Part shown: positions 9,458 to 17,866 of the stretch, piece after piece
Layout: each line of letters opens with the position of its first letter
How positions within the stretch are numbered: the stretch's first letter is position 1
Assembly (NCBI RefSeq): GCF_900111485.1
Contig: NZ_FOIC01000008.1
Location: forward strand, 1 to 64,000
Origin: Natrinema hispanicum
GTDB lineage: Archaea > Halobacteriota > Halobacteria > Halobacteriales > Natrialbaceae
Direction of reading: 5' to 3'
Length of the DNA: 64,000 bases
The notes under the pieces: generated by a model
Databases searched by the model: none
What the model saw: only the letters and a program-made list of their open reading frames with translations
What the model was told of the DNA's origin: nothing
Program-made: the position numbers and the translations under genes

Positions 9458-10540
9458 TCAGTACGCCTGTAGCTCCTCGAGGACGGCCTGTGCGCTGCCG
9501 TCGGCGATGACCTCGCGGGCCTGCTCGAGACCGGCTTCCAAGCTGTCGACGTCCTGGCGGGCGTACATCCGGAACGCACCGTTGAGCGCGATCGCGTCGG
9601 CGAAGTGGTCGTCGCGCTCGCCGGCGAGGACGGCTTCGGTGATCGCTGCGGAGTCGGCTGCCACGTCGTCAACGGCGAGATCGTCGCGTTCCATCTCCAT
9701 GCCGTACTCGGCGGTTTCGATCTCGTAGTCCTCAAAGGACTCCTCGCCGTCGGCTCCCGTTTCGTCCCACTCGGCGACCTTCGTGTAGCCGGGGCGGATG
9801 TCGTCGTAGCCTTCCATCCCCTGGAAGAAGATCGCGCGGGAGTAGTCGAGTTGGTCGCTTTCTTTGATGAGATCGGTCAGTTTCTTCGCGAACGCGAGGT
9901 GATAGAACGAGCCCAGGTGCACGTCGGCGTTCGCCGGGTTGGCGACGGTCTCGATCGTGTTGACGAAGGTTCGGACGCCCATCTCGTCGCGACGCTCGAA
10001 GAGGTCGTCGATTCCGGGATTGAACGCGGGCTGATAGTAGAAGCCGAAGCCGGTCTCGTCGACCATGTCGGCGCTTTCCGTTGGCTCGAGTTCGGTTCGG
10101 ATGCCGAGTTCGTCGAGGACGTGTTTGTACGCCGTGGCCTTCTGGGAGGGGACGTAGTCGCCGGAGTGGACGACGACCGGCGTGCCCGCGGCGGCGGCGA
10201 CGACGCCGGCACCGACGCCGAGGATGGCGGACGTGTCCTTCCCGTCGTAGTTCGCACCGCAGTCGACCGGATCACACTCGGGCTCGGCGGTGACGACCGA
10301 CTCCTCACGCATGACGTCGGTGTAGGCCGAAAGCTCCGCGGGGTTGTTGCGCTTCCAGCGGTTGGCCAGCCAGAACGCACCGAGGGTGGTGTCCTCGGGC
10401 TCGCCCGCCAGAATCCGCTGGAACGCCTCGCGAGCCTGGTCGTGGCTCATGTCGTCGGCCGACTTGGGACCCGAACCGATGACCTCCGTCATCAGGCGTT
10501 TCAACGGCCATTCGCCGAACGTCTGGGATGCCTTCGCCAT
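9458..10540 (-). CDS. Anthranilate phosphoribosyltransferase-like protein (TrpD family)
   Basis: 360-residue glycosyltransferase family 3 protein. The N-terminal helical domain begins WPLKRLMTEVIGSG and includes LAGEPEDTTLGAFWLANRWKRN. The PRPP-binding loop usually GTGGD is replaced by GANYDGKDTSAILGVGAG at about residue 95, and PVVVHSGDYVPSQ follows. The departure from the canonical loop suggests a TrpD2-like paralogue and not the tryptophan-pathway enzyme, and no trp genes adjoin. The frame is open to 10699, but the ATG at 10540 starts MAKASQTFGEWPLKRLM and fits homologues. Confidence 0.75.
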   Translation of the reverse strand: MAKASQTFGEWPLKRLMTEVIGSGPKSADDMSHDQAREAFQRILAGEPEDTTLGAFWLANRWKRNNPAELSAYTDVMREESVVTAEPECDPVDCGANYDGKDTSAILGVGAGVVAAAAGTPVVVHSGDYVPSQKATAYKHVLDELGIRTELEPTESADMVDETGFGFYYQPAFNPGIDDLFERRDEMGVRTFVNTIETVANPANADVHLGSFYHLAFAKKLTDLIKESDQLDYSRAIFFQGMEGYDDIRPGYTKVAEWDETGADGEESFEDYEIETAEYGMEMERDDLAVDDVAADSAAITEAVLAGERDDHFADAIALNGAFRMYARQDVDSLEAGLEQAREVIADGSAQAVLEELQAY

Positions 10541-10756
10541 GTGCGGGCGTTGGAACGGACGGCGCAAAAACCCCCCGTTTCCTGCATCCTTCCGGGAAAC
10601 AGTCCGTGAACACTCGCTCACGTCTCCGCCCGTGTCTGAGTGTTCGTGGTGTATATAACCGGCCAGCAGCGGGGCCGTCTCCTGTGAACCCACTGGCACT
10701 GTCGACGACCGAGGAGTCCCGAAACCAATACAGGGGCCGTCTCCCTAGAACGGCCA

Positions 10757-11797
10757 ATGAGCACCCTGTCGGGGAACTGGCGTGAGGCCATCGACGACGT
10801 GGACGCGGCGCTGATCGACGGCTACCAGAGCGGCTTCCCGGTCGAGGAACGGCCGTTCCGTCAGCTCGCTGCCGACCTCGAGATCGACGAATCGGACGCA
10901 GTCGAGCGCGTTCGCGCGCTCAAGGAGGCGGGGATCGTCCGCCGGTTCGGTGCCGTCCTCAATCCGCCCGTGATCGGCTCGTCGACGCTCGCTGCCGTCC
11001 AGGCACCCGAAGACCGCTTCAACGAGATCGCGACGATCATCAACGACTACCGGCAGGTCAATCACAACTACGCCCGCGACCACGAGTGGAACATGTGGTT
11101 CGTCGTCACCGCCGGGTCACAGCAGCGACGCGACGAGATCCTCGCCGAGATCGAGGCCGAGACCGGCTGTGAGGTTCTCACCCTGCCGATGGTGACCGAC
11201 TACTACATCGACCTCGAGTTCCCCGTCGTCAACAGCGATCGGTTCGCACGCGAGTCCCTCGAAGATCGTACCGATTCGTCGGCCACCCGGATCAGCGAGG
11301 AAGCGACCGGCGATCTCTCTACACTCGAGGCAGACCTCTTGCTCGAGATTCAGGACGGCTTTCCGCTGTCGGCGACGCCGTATCGGGATATCGCCGACAC
11401 CATTGACTACCCACTCGAGGACGTCCTCGAGGCCGTCTCCCGGCTGCTCGAGAACGGCTGTATCAAACGGATCGGCTGTATCATCAACCACGTCGTGACC
11501 GGTTTCGACGCTAACTGTATGGTCGTCTGGGACGTCCCCGACGAGAACTTAGACGAGTGGGGCGAGCGTGCAGGTGGCCTGCCGTACGTGACCCTCTGTT
11601 ATCACCGGCCGCGCAGACCCGACCAGGAGTGGCCGTACAACCTGTTTACGATGATTCACGGCCGCGATCCCGAGGCCGTCGACACGAAGATTGACGAACT
11701 CGCAGCCGACTATCTCCCCGTCGATCACGAGCGGCTCTACTCGACCGAGACGCTAAAACAGACGGGCGCACGCTACGATGACCTGATCGGCACCTAA
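10757..11797 (+). CDS. ahbAB: Siroheme decarboxylase AhbA-AhbB fusion (Lrp/AsnC-like)
   Basis: 346-residue protein made of two homologous Lrp/AsnC-type halves. Each half starts with a winged helix (FPVEERPFRQLAADL; FPLSATPYRDIADTI) followed by an RAM-like alpha/beta domain. The first half has HNYARDHEWNMWF, the second has CYHRPRRPDQEWPYNLFTM, which are hallmark segments of siroheme decarboxylase AhbA and AhbB. The enzyme removes carboxyl groups from siroheme to give didecarboxysiroheme in the alternative archaeal haem pathway (also heme d1 NirDL/GH). Both subunits are usually separate; here they are one chain. Older annotation would call it an AsnC regulator. Confidence 0.83.
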   Translation: MSTLSGNWREAIDDVDAALIDGYQSGFPVEERPFRQLAADLEIDESDAVERVRALKEAGIVRRFGAVLNPPVIGSSTLAAVQAPEDRFNEIATIINDYRQVNHNYARDHEWNMWFVVTAGSQQRRDEILAEIEAETGCEVLTLPMVTDYYIDLEFPVVNSDRFARESLEDRTDSSATRISEEATGDLSTLEADLLLEIQDGFPLSATPYRDIADTIDYPLEDVLEAVSRLLENGCIKRIGCIINHVVTGFDANCMVVWDVPDENLDEWGERAGGLPYVTLCYHRPRRPDQEWPYNLFTMIHGRDPEAVDTKIDELAADYLPVDHERLYSTETLKQTGARYDDLIGT

Positions 11798-11895
11798 CGA
11801 CCGATCGCCCTCGACGTCACGCAGTCGGCTGTCCAATGGGGCTGGCCGGTATGTGTACGAAATCGTGAAATACCAAATTATATTGGAATAGTCTC

Positions 11896-12010
11896 TTTAA
11901 ATCCGCGCTCCAACAGACGGGTTGCACCGCAAGGTGCGCCATGTGTGGGGTCCACCACCGCTTACCATTCGAGCCCCCACACAGCGGCTTCCGATTCTGG
12001 AAGCGTCTCC
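11896..12010 (+). ncRNA. Candidate small RNA with three consecutive hairpins
   Basis: This lies in a 325-bp stretch with no gene. A TATA-like TTTAAA at 11896-11901 is followed about 25 nt later by three hairpins: GCACC-GCAA-GGTGC (11924-11937, a GNRA-type loop), GTGTGGGG (11943-11950) with CCCCACAC (11975-11982), and GCTTCC (11987-11992) with GGAAGC (11999-12004). A T-rich stretch follows near 12030. No convincing ORF covers it. Family unknown; it is an inference from structure alone. Confidence 0.4.
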
Positions 12011-12122
12011 TCATAGAGCAACGACCATAATAAATGATTTTGCCACTCTCGAGCGAGGTATCTCGTCGATGACGCGGCGTCCACCCTGCGCTGTCGAGCG
12101 ATGCTGCCGTCGGAGCGACGTG

Positions 12123-15100
12123 CTACTGTGGCCGCTCGAGTGCCTCCGCCACGACCTCGATCGGCGTCGGTGGCTCTTCGGGTGCGCCGGGGCGGTTCTC
12201 GAGTTGGGTCCGACAGGAGGCACCCGGCGCGACGACACGGTCGCCGTCGCTGTCTGCGACCTGCTCGTAGAGGATCGAAGCGATGGCGTCGCTCATCGAG
12301 GCGTGTTCGGCCTCGTAGCCGAAGGAGCCGGCCATCCCACAGCAACCTGAATCGAGCGGGTCGACGGCGTAGCCCGCCCGTCGAAGCACGCCGACGGCGT
12401 GGTGGTCCTTCGCGACCGATTTCTGGTGGCAGTGGCCGTGGTAAACGAGCTGTTGCTGTACCGCCGCGGGGTCGAAGTCGATGGCCTCGTCCAGCCGGAA
12501 CGTATCGATGTACTCACAGATACCGTAGGTCGCGTCGGCGACCGTTTCGGCTGCGTCGGACGTAAGCAGATCGAGGTAATCGGACTGGAACATGACTGCA
12601 TCGGAGGGTTCGATCACGACCACGTCCCAGCCGGCGTTGACCTGCGGTGCGAGCGCGGTCACGTTCTCGCGGGCCGTCGTTCGCGCTTTCTCGAGAAAGC
12701 CCTTCGAGAACGCCGGCCGGCCGGTATCGCCCAGTCCGTCGGGCACTCTGACGTGGACGCCCGCGGCCTCAAGGACGCGGACGGCCGCTTTCCCGGCGTC
12801 GGGATGGTTGTAGTTGGTATAGGTGTCGGGATAGAGGATGACCGTTCGATCTGCGTCGGCCTCGCGAACGCGCGAGCCGCCGCGTGTTGTGAACCACTCC
12901 CGGAACGTCTCGTCGTGGAACGTCGGCAGCGGCCGGCTCGAGTCGATGCCGACGGTGGCCTCGAGGATCTTGCGAGCACCGGGAACCTTCGACACGGCGT
13001 TGGTGACGGGCGCGAGTCGACTCCCCCATTTCGAGAGCGTCGCGACGTTGGCGAAGAGCCGATCGCGCAGGGTCGCGCCGTTGCGCTGGTGGTACTCGTG
13101 GGTGACCTCGGCTTTGAGCTTCGCCATGTCGACCTCGCTCGGACAGTCGATGGCACAGCCCTTGCAGCCGATACAGAGATCCATCACCTCCTCGACGAAC
13201 TCGTCGGAGACGGCTTCGTCAGGATCTACGTCGCCGCTCATGGCCTGTCGAAGCGCGTTCGCCCGGCCGCGGGTTGCCGTGATCTCCTCGCGGCTGGCCC
13301 GGTAGGTGGGACACATCACGCCGCCGGTCGTCGACTGTTCGCCGCGACAGCCGCCACAGCCATGACAGAGCTCGACCATGCCTTGCATGCCGTTGTCGTT
13401 GTCCCACTGGAGGGTCGGCTCGAACCCTGCCTCGAAGTCGTAGTCGGGGTCGAATCGCAGGTGTTCGCGCAGGTCCGTTGGGTCGTCTTCGCGGAAGACG
13501 ACCTGCCCGGGATTGAGGAGCCAGTCGGGATCGAAGGCGGTCTTGAGATCCTGGAACGTTTCCCAGAGCTCGTCGCCGTAGAGTTTGTGATTCCATTGCG
13601 TGCGTGCGCGGCCGTCGCCGTGTTCGCCTGAGACCGAGCCACCCAACTCGACCACGAGGTCCGTCACGTCGTCGGCGATGCCGTGGAGTTGCTCGAGGCC
13701 GACCTCCGTCTTCGTATTGACCAGCGGCCGGACGTGGAGTACGCCAGGGCCAGCGTGGGCATAGAACGTGGCATAGGTGTCGTGGGTCTCGAGAATCTCC
13801 TCGAAGCCTTCGACGAACTCGGGGAGCCGTGCGGGCGGGATCGCAGTGTCCTCGATAAACGAGATGTGCTTCGCGTCGGTCGTCCGCGAGAGCAAGATCG
13901 GGAGCCCGGACTTGCGGAGCTTCCAGAGCTTCGCGCGTTCTGCCTCGTCGTAGGCCTCGAGCGCCTCGATCGCGCGCGTTTCGGCGTCGCTGTGTGGCAC
14001 ATTGGCGGCTGGCTCGCCGGTGGGTGTCGCCGATGGCACCCGGTCGGCAAGCAGGCCGGCAACCTGTTCTTTCCCGTGGGCGTCGTCCTCGGCGTAAAAC
14101 TCGACGAGCAAGACGGCGTTCGTTCCCTCGGGCAGGATCTCCGTGACGGGGCCGAACTCCGCAGTGTCGCGGGCGAGGTCGATCAACACGTCGTCGAGCA
14201 CTTCGACCGCGGCGGGGTCGTGTTCGAGGATCGGCTCGACATCGCACATTGCGGTGTGGAGATCCGGATAGCACAGCAAGGTGACGGCCTTCGTTTCGGG
14301 GACGGGCTCGAGCGAGACCGTCGCTTCCGTCACGATCGCGAGCGTCCCCTCGCTGCCGGCCAGCAGGCGCGCGAGGTTGACGGTGCCGGGCTCGCCGGTT
14401 TCCTCGCCGCCGGGCAACTCGTCGCCGCGAGCCTCGGCGACGAGCCGATCGAGGTTGTAACCCGAGACGTTGCGCTTGAGATCGGGGTAGGTCTCGTCGA
14501 TCAGAGCCGCGTCTTCCTCGAGAATCCGCTCGACTTCGGCATAGATCCGTCCCTCGAGGTCGCCGTCGGGAGCTGCTCGCTCGCTGAGCTCCGCTCTGGT
14601 CACCTCGCCGAAGCGGGTGACGGTGCCGTCGGCGAGGACGGCCTCGACCTCTTCGATGTAGGCGTCTGTCTTGCCGTATTTCAGGGAGTGTGCGCCGGTC
14701 GAGTTGTTGCCGATCGCGCCGCCGATCGCGCTTTTGTCACGCCACGCGGGGTCAGGTGCGAACTTGAGGTCGTGGGGAGCCAGCGCTTCGTTCAGCGTGC
14801 CCACGATCGTCCCAGCCTGGACCGTCGCGGTGCGGTCGTCGGGATCGATCGCGCGGATCTCGTTCATATGCCGGGTGAAATCCAACACGACGGCCCGGTT
14901 GACCGTCTGGCCGGCGAGGCTCGTCCCGCCGCCCCGTGGGAGCACTGGAATCTGGCGTTCGGCACAGTACTCGAGGATCCCCGCGACGTCGGCCGTCGAT
15001 TCGGGGAAGGCGACAGCGATCGGGGTCACTTCGTAGGCGCTTGCATCGGTCGCATATAGCTCGCGGGAGTAGGAGTCGGCCCGGACCTCACAGTCGACCA

Positions 15101-15206
15101 CTCGCTCGAGGTCTGTGACCAGGGCCGGGCGGTCGACGTCGTCGCTCCGGTAGTCGTAGTTCGCTCGCCGGTCGGCGGCCGGGTCGGCGCTCGGCTCCAA
15201 AGACAT
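12123..15206 (-). CDS. FAD-linked oxidase with Fe-S and CCG domains (D-lactate/glycolate dehydrogenase-like)
   Basis: 1027-residue dehydrogenase. Residues about 60-270 form the FAD-binding PCMH domain (VLPRGGGTSLAGQTVN; AIGGAIGNNSTGAHS), followed by the FAD-oxidase C-terminal domain with SGEHGDGRAR. Next come ferredoxin-like clusters (CHGCGGC; CIGCKGCAIDCPSEVD at about residue 680-700) and a GlpC-like cysteine-rich C-terminus (HGHCHQKS, SGCCGMAGSFGYE). This is the one-chain type that oxidises D-2-hydroxy acids such as D-lactate or glycolate and passes electrons to the membrane quinone pool. The exact substrate is uncertain. The ATG at 15206 is preceded by a short intergenic region. Confidence 0.9.
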   Translation of the reverse strand: MSLEPSADPAADRRANYDYRSDDVDRPALVTDLERVVDCEVRADSYSRELYATDASAYEVTPIAVAFPESTADVAGILEYCAERQIPVLPRGGGTSLAGQTVNRAVVLDFTRHMNEIRAIDPDDRTATVQAGTIVGTLNEALAPHDLKFAPDPAWRDKSAIGGAIGNNSTGAHSLKYGKTDAYIEEVEAVLADGTVTRFGEVTRAELSERAAPDGDLEGRIYAEVERILEEDAALIDETYPDLKRNVSGYNLDRLVAEARGDELPGGEETGEPGTVNLARLLAGSEGTLAIVTEATVSLEPVPETKAVTLLCYPDLHTAMCDVEPILEHDPAAVEVLDDVLIDLARDTAEFGPVTEILPEGTNAVLLVEFYAEDDAHGKEQVAGLLADRVPSATPTGEPAANVPHSDAETRAIEALEAYDEAERAKLWKLRKSGLPILLSRTTDAKHISFIEDTAIPPARLPEFVEGFEEILETHDTYATFYAHAGPGVLHVRPLVNTKTEVGLEQLHGIADDVTDLVVELGGSVSGEHGDGRARTQWNHKLYGDELWETFQDLKTAFDPDWLLNPGQVVFREDDPTDLREHLRFDPDYDFEAGFEPTLQWDNDNGMQGMVELCHGCGGCRGEQSTTGGVMCPTYRASREEITATRGRANALRQAMSGDVDPDEAVSDEFVEEVMDLCIGCKGCAIDCPSEVDMAKLKAEVTHEYHQRNGATLRDRLFANVATLSKWGSRLAPVTNAVSKVPGARKILEATVGIDSSRPLPTFHDETFREWFTTRGGSRVREADADRTVILYPDTYTNYNHPDAGKAAVRVLEAAGVHVRVPDGLGDTGRPAFSKGFLEKARTTARENVTALAPQVNAGWDVVVIEPSDAVMFQSDYLDLLTSDAAETVADATYGICEYIDTFRLDEAIDFDPAAVQQQLVYHGHCHQKSVAKDHHAVGVLRRAGYAVDPLDSGCCGMAGSFGYEAEHASMSDAIASILYEQVADSDGDRVVAPGASCRTQLENRPGAPEEPPTPIEVVAEALERPQ

Positions 15207-15327
15207 ACGTCACCCTTGCGCAGGGGCGACAAAAAGCACCCGCATTATCCCATTAGACGACCGGTACTGGGCTGTTCAGTCGTCTCGCGTTTCGCTGTCA
15301 ATTACTGATGTCACAGGAAGGGGGGTT

Positions 15328-15358
15328 GGACAGGCGGGGGATCTCGAACCCCCTGTCC
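15328..15358. terminator. Strong GC-rich hairpin in the intergenic region
   Basis: GGACAGG at 15328-15334 pairs with CCTGTCC at 15352-15358 with an extra inner GGG/CCC. On the minus strand the right part reads GGGGGTTCGAGATCCCCC, similar to a tRNA T-arm with one extra loop base. It may be a tRNA fragment or a transcript-end hairpin. The surrounding 15207-15640 otherwise holds only promoter-like AT-rich sequence near 15478-15505. Confidence 0.35.
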
Positions 15359-15640
15359 GGCACGCGTTTGGTTCTGAGATGTGATCGAGGTCAAACGTCG
15401 CCTCACTGCTTTTCAACGCGTGTTCCCCTGGGGGCCGCCGTCCGCTGTCTCGAACGGCGCTTGTCTGTACTCGAGGCATTAAAACAAACAATGTGCCTAA
15501 CTAGTGAGGTATCTGTGCCGATGGCCCCACCAAATCGCAGTCGGCCCCGCTGTCGGCTTCGCGGCGATCCATGTATCCCGTGACCGTGCACCATGACACT
15601 AATCGGAATGTCTATCTCTCTCATCCGAGACGGAAGACGT

Positions 15641-16810
15641 ATGCTGGATTTCGTACAGCTCGAGGCCGATCTGGGGCAAGAAGAGCGACTCATCCGCGAG
15701 ACAGCGCGTGAGTTCGTCGCAGACCACGTGCGACCCGACATCGGCGAGCATTTCGAGAACGGGACGTTCCCGACGGAGTTGATCCAGACGATGGGCGAGC
15801 TGGGGTTTTACGCACCAAATCTCGAGGGGTATGGCTCGCCGAACGTCTCGGAGACCGCCTACGGGCTGGTGATGCAGGAACTCGAGGCCGGCGACTCCGG
15901 AATCCGCTCGATGGCGTCGGTTCAGGGTGCGCTCGTTATGTACCCCATTCACGCCTACGGCAGCGAGGCCCAGAAAGAGGAGTGGCTGCCGGCGCTGGGT
16001 GAGGGCGAGGCAGTCGGTTGTTTCGGGCTGACGGAACCCGAACACGGCTCGAACCCGTCGGCGATGGAGACCCACGCGGAGCGCGACGCCACCGGCGACG
16101 GCTACGTCCTGAGCGGGTCGAAGACGTGGATCACGAACGCGCCGATCGCCGACGTCGCCGTCGTCTGGGCGCGCGATCGGTCGGCTACCGACGACCCCGT
16201 CCGCGGGTTCCTCGTCGAAACCGACCGCGATGGCGTCACGACGCCCGAAATCGACGGCAAACTCTCGATGCGCGCGTCGATCACCGGCGAGATTGGATTG
16301 AACGACGTCTCCGTGCCCGAGGAGAACGTTCTCCCCGGCGTGTCCGGTATGAAAGGGCCGCTGTCTTGTCTCACGCAGGCCCGGTATGGCATTGCCTGGG
16401 GCGCGGTCGGCGCGGCACGGGACTGCTTCGAGGAGGCCCGCGAGTACGCCACCGAGCGCGAGCAGTTCGGCGGTCCGATCGGCCGGTTTCAGCTCCAACA
16501 GGGAAAACTCGCGGAGATGGCCACCCAGATCACGCTCGGCCAGCTGCTGGCCTACCGACTGGCCGACCTCAAAGAACGCGGCGAGTTGCGCCCCCAGCAC
16601 GTCTCGATGGCCAAGCGCAACAACGTCCGCATGGCCCGCGAGCAATCCCGCGTCGCCCGCGAGATGCTTGGTGGCAACGGCATCACGACCGACTACTCGC
16701 CGATGCGCCACCTCGCGAACCTCGAGACGGTCTACACCTACGAAGGGACCCACGACATCCACACGCTAATCTTAGGCGAAGACCTGACCGGGCTGCAGGC
16801 CTACCAGTAG
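15641..16810 (+). CDS. gcdH: Acyl-CoA dehydrogenase, probable glutaryl-CoA dehydrogenase
   Basis: 389-residue flavoprotein. Family landmarks along the chain match glutaryl-CoA dehydrogenases: CFGLTEPEHGSNPSAMET, KTWITNAPIADVAVVWAR, LTQARYGIAWGAVGAARD, LKRNN-like AKRNNVRMAREQSR, MLGGNGITTDYS, and NLETVYTYEGTHDIHTLILG with the catalytic glutamate in YEGTHD. It would oxidise and decarboxylate glutaryl-CoA to crotonyl-CoA in aromatic or lysine degradation, passing electrons to ETF. The frame is open back to 15593, but the ATG at 15641 begins MLDFVQLEADLGQEER as in homologues. Monocistronic. Confidence 0.88.
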   Translation: MLDFVQLEADLGQEERLIRETAREFVADHVRPDIGEHFENGTFPTELIQTMGELGFYAPNLEGYGSPNVSETAYGLVMQELEAGDSGIRSMASVQGALVMYPIHAYGSEAQKEEWLPALGEGEAVGCFGLTEPEHGSNPSAMETHAERDATGDGYVLSGSKTWITNAPIADVAVVWARDRSATDDPVRGFLVETDRDGVTTPEIDGKLSMRASITGEIGLNDVSVPEENVLPGVSGMKGPLSCLTQARYGIAWGAVGAARDCFEEAREYATEREQFGGPIGRFQLQQGKLAEMATQITLGQLLAYRLADLKERGELRPQHVSMAKRNNVRMAREQSRVAREMLGGNGITTDYSPMRHLANLETVYTYEGTHDIHTLILGEDLTGLQAYQ

Positions 16811-16983
16811 GTCACGCCGACGTCTGAGCTGCGTTCCGTCGGCATCTGCGCTGCTGCCCTCTTCAGAGTGATCTTCTTGTTCCGTACGAATCGAAACCGA
16901 TCGCTCGAGCAGTTGATTGCCGCAAACGATGGACGAACTCGTCACAGAGATCCAACTCTCGAGTTCGGTCGTCGGAAAAACAG

Positions 16984-17057
16984 TGGGCCAACTCGGATTT
17001 GAACCGAGAGCCTCCACCTTATCAGAGTGGCGCTCAACCTGATTGAGCTATTGGCCC
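16984..17057 (-). tRNA. tRNA-Ile (anticodon GAT)
   Basis: 74-nt tRNA on the minus strand. The acceptor stem GGGCCAA pairs with TTGGCCC, the anticodon loop CTGATAA gives GAT, and the T-loop is TTCAAAT. No intron is seen. The 173 bases before it (16811-16983) hold no gene. Confidence 0.95.
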
Positions 17058-17133
17058 GCGTCGCCTGCTTCGCACTCGATAGTTGCTCGGTGGAACGTTT
17101 AAACGTTTCTTTCTGGAAGCCCCGTGCGAATCG

Positions 17134-17715
17134 CTACCGGGCAAAGGGGTCGTCGTCTCGGTCGTCATCGTCACCGAACTCGACCGTATACGAGTCCTCG
17201 CTGCCGTCGCCGTCGACGGTATAGTCGTCGTCGCCGAGGTCGTAGGTTCCGCCACCAGTCGAGTCGGTCCGTCCTTGCGCCGTCTCTTGGTCGGGGAAAC
17301 CGAACGTCCAGACATTCCCACTGGCGAATCCGCCGGTCTTCTTGTCCGCGTACGGCACGATCACGAAGCGTTTGAGCGCCGCGCGGATCGGAATCCGTGT
17401 CACTGGCACGGCCAGCAGGAAGCCGATGGCGTCGGTCACCAGTCCCGGCGTCAGCAGGAACGCACCGGCGGCGATCAGCAAGCCGCCGTCGAGCAGTTCG
17501 TTAGTCGGCGGCTCGCCACGAACCATCGAGCGTTGCATCTTCCGGAGCGTTCGCCGCCCTTCGGCTCGCACGAGGAGCATACCCACCAGGCCCGTCAGGA
17601 CGACCAGCAGCACCATCCCGACCCAGTTGAGGAAGCCGAACTGAGTGACGATCACCGCGAGTAACACGGCGTCGAGAAACGGGATGAGCAACAGCGCGAA
17701 GATCCACCAAGGCAT
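17134..17715 (-). CDS. FxsA family membrane protein
   Basis: 193-residue membrane protein. TM1 begins at residue 5 (WWIFALLLIPFLDAVLL), TM2 follows directly (WVGMVLLVVLTGLVGMLLV), and a further hydrophobic hairpin with the FxsA-typical LLIAAGAFLLTPGLVTDAIGFLL spans about 80-105. The C-terminal 60 residues are acidic and low in complexity (DDDDRDDDP). FxsA proteins of bacteria interfere with phage exclusion by F plasmid; the archaeal role is unknown. It is convergent with tRNA-Ile and divergent from the DUF255 protein. Confidence 0.85.
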   Translation of the reverse strand: MPWWIFALLLIPFLDAVLLAVIVTQFGFLNWVGMVLLVVLTGLVGMLLVRAEGRRTLRKMQRSMVRGEPPTNELLDGGLLIAAGAFLLTPGLVTDAIGFLLAVPVTRIPIRAALKRFVIVPYADKKTGGFASGNVWTFGFPDQETAQGRTDSTGGGTYDLGDDDYTVDGDGSEDSYTVEFGDDDDRDDDPFAR

Positions 17716-17866
17716 ACCACGCTCTAGCCGCCGAAGGGTGAAAGTCCTTTACTCTCGTCACAGCAGCCGCCCTGCTTGAGGCCCGATCGGACACGCCGAC
17801 GCACACTCACATGTCGGGAGCGAAAGCGAACGAAGGGCTTACCCCGGCGACTCGCCTCGCTCCGAT

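Noticed and set aside
13683-15059. 458-codon plus-strand frame opposite the FAD dehydrogenase
   Set aside because: Antisense of a gene with clear FAD and Fe-S motifs; no protein-like pattern.
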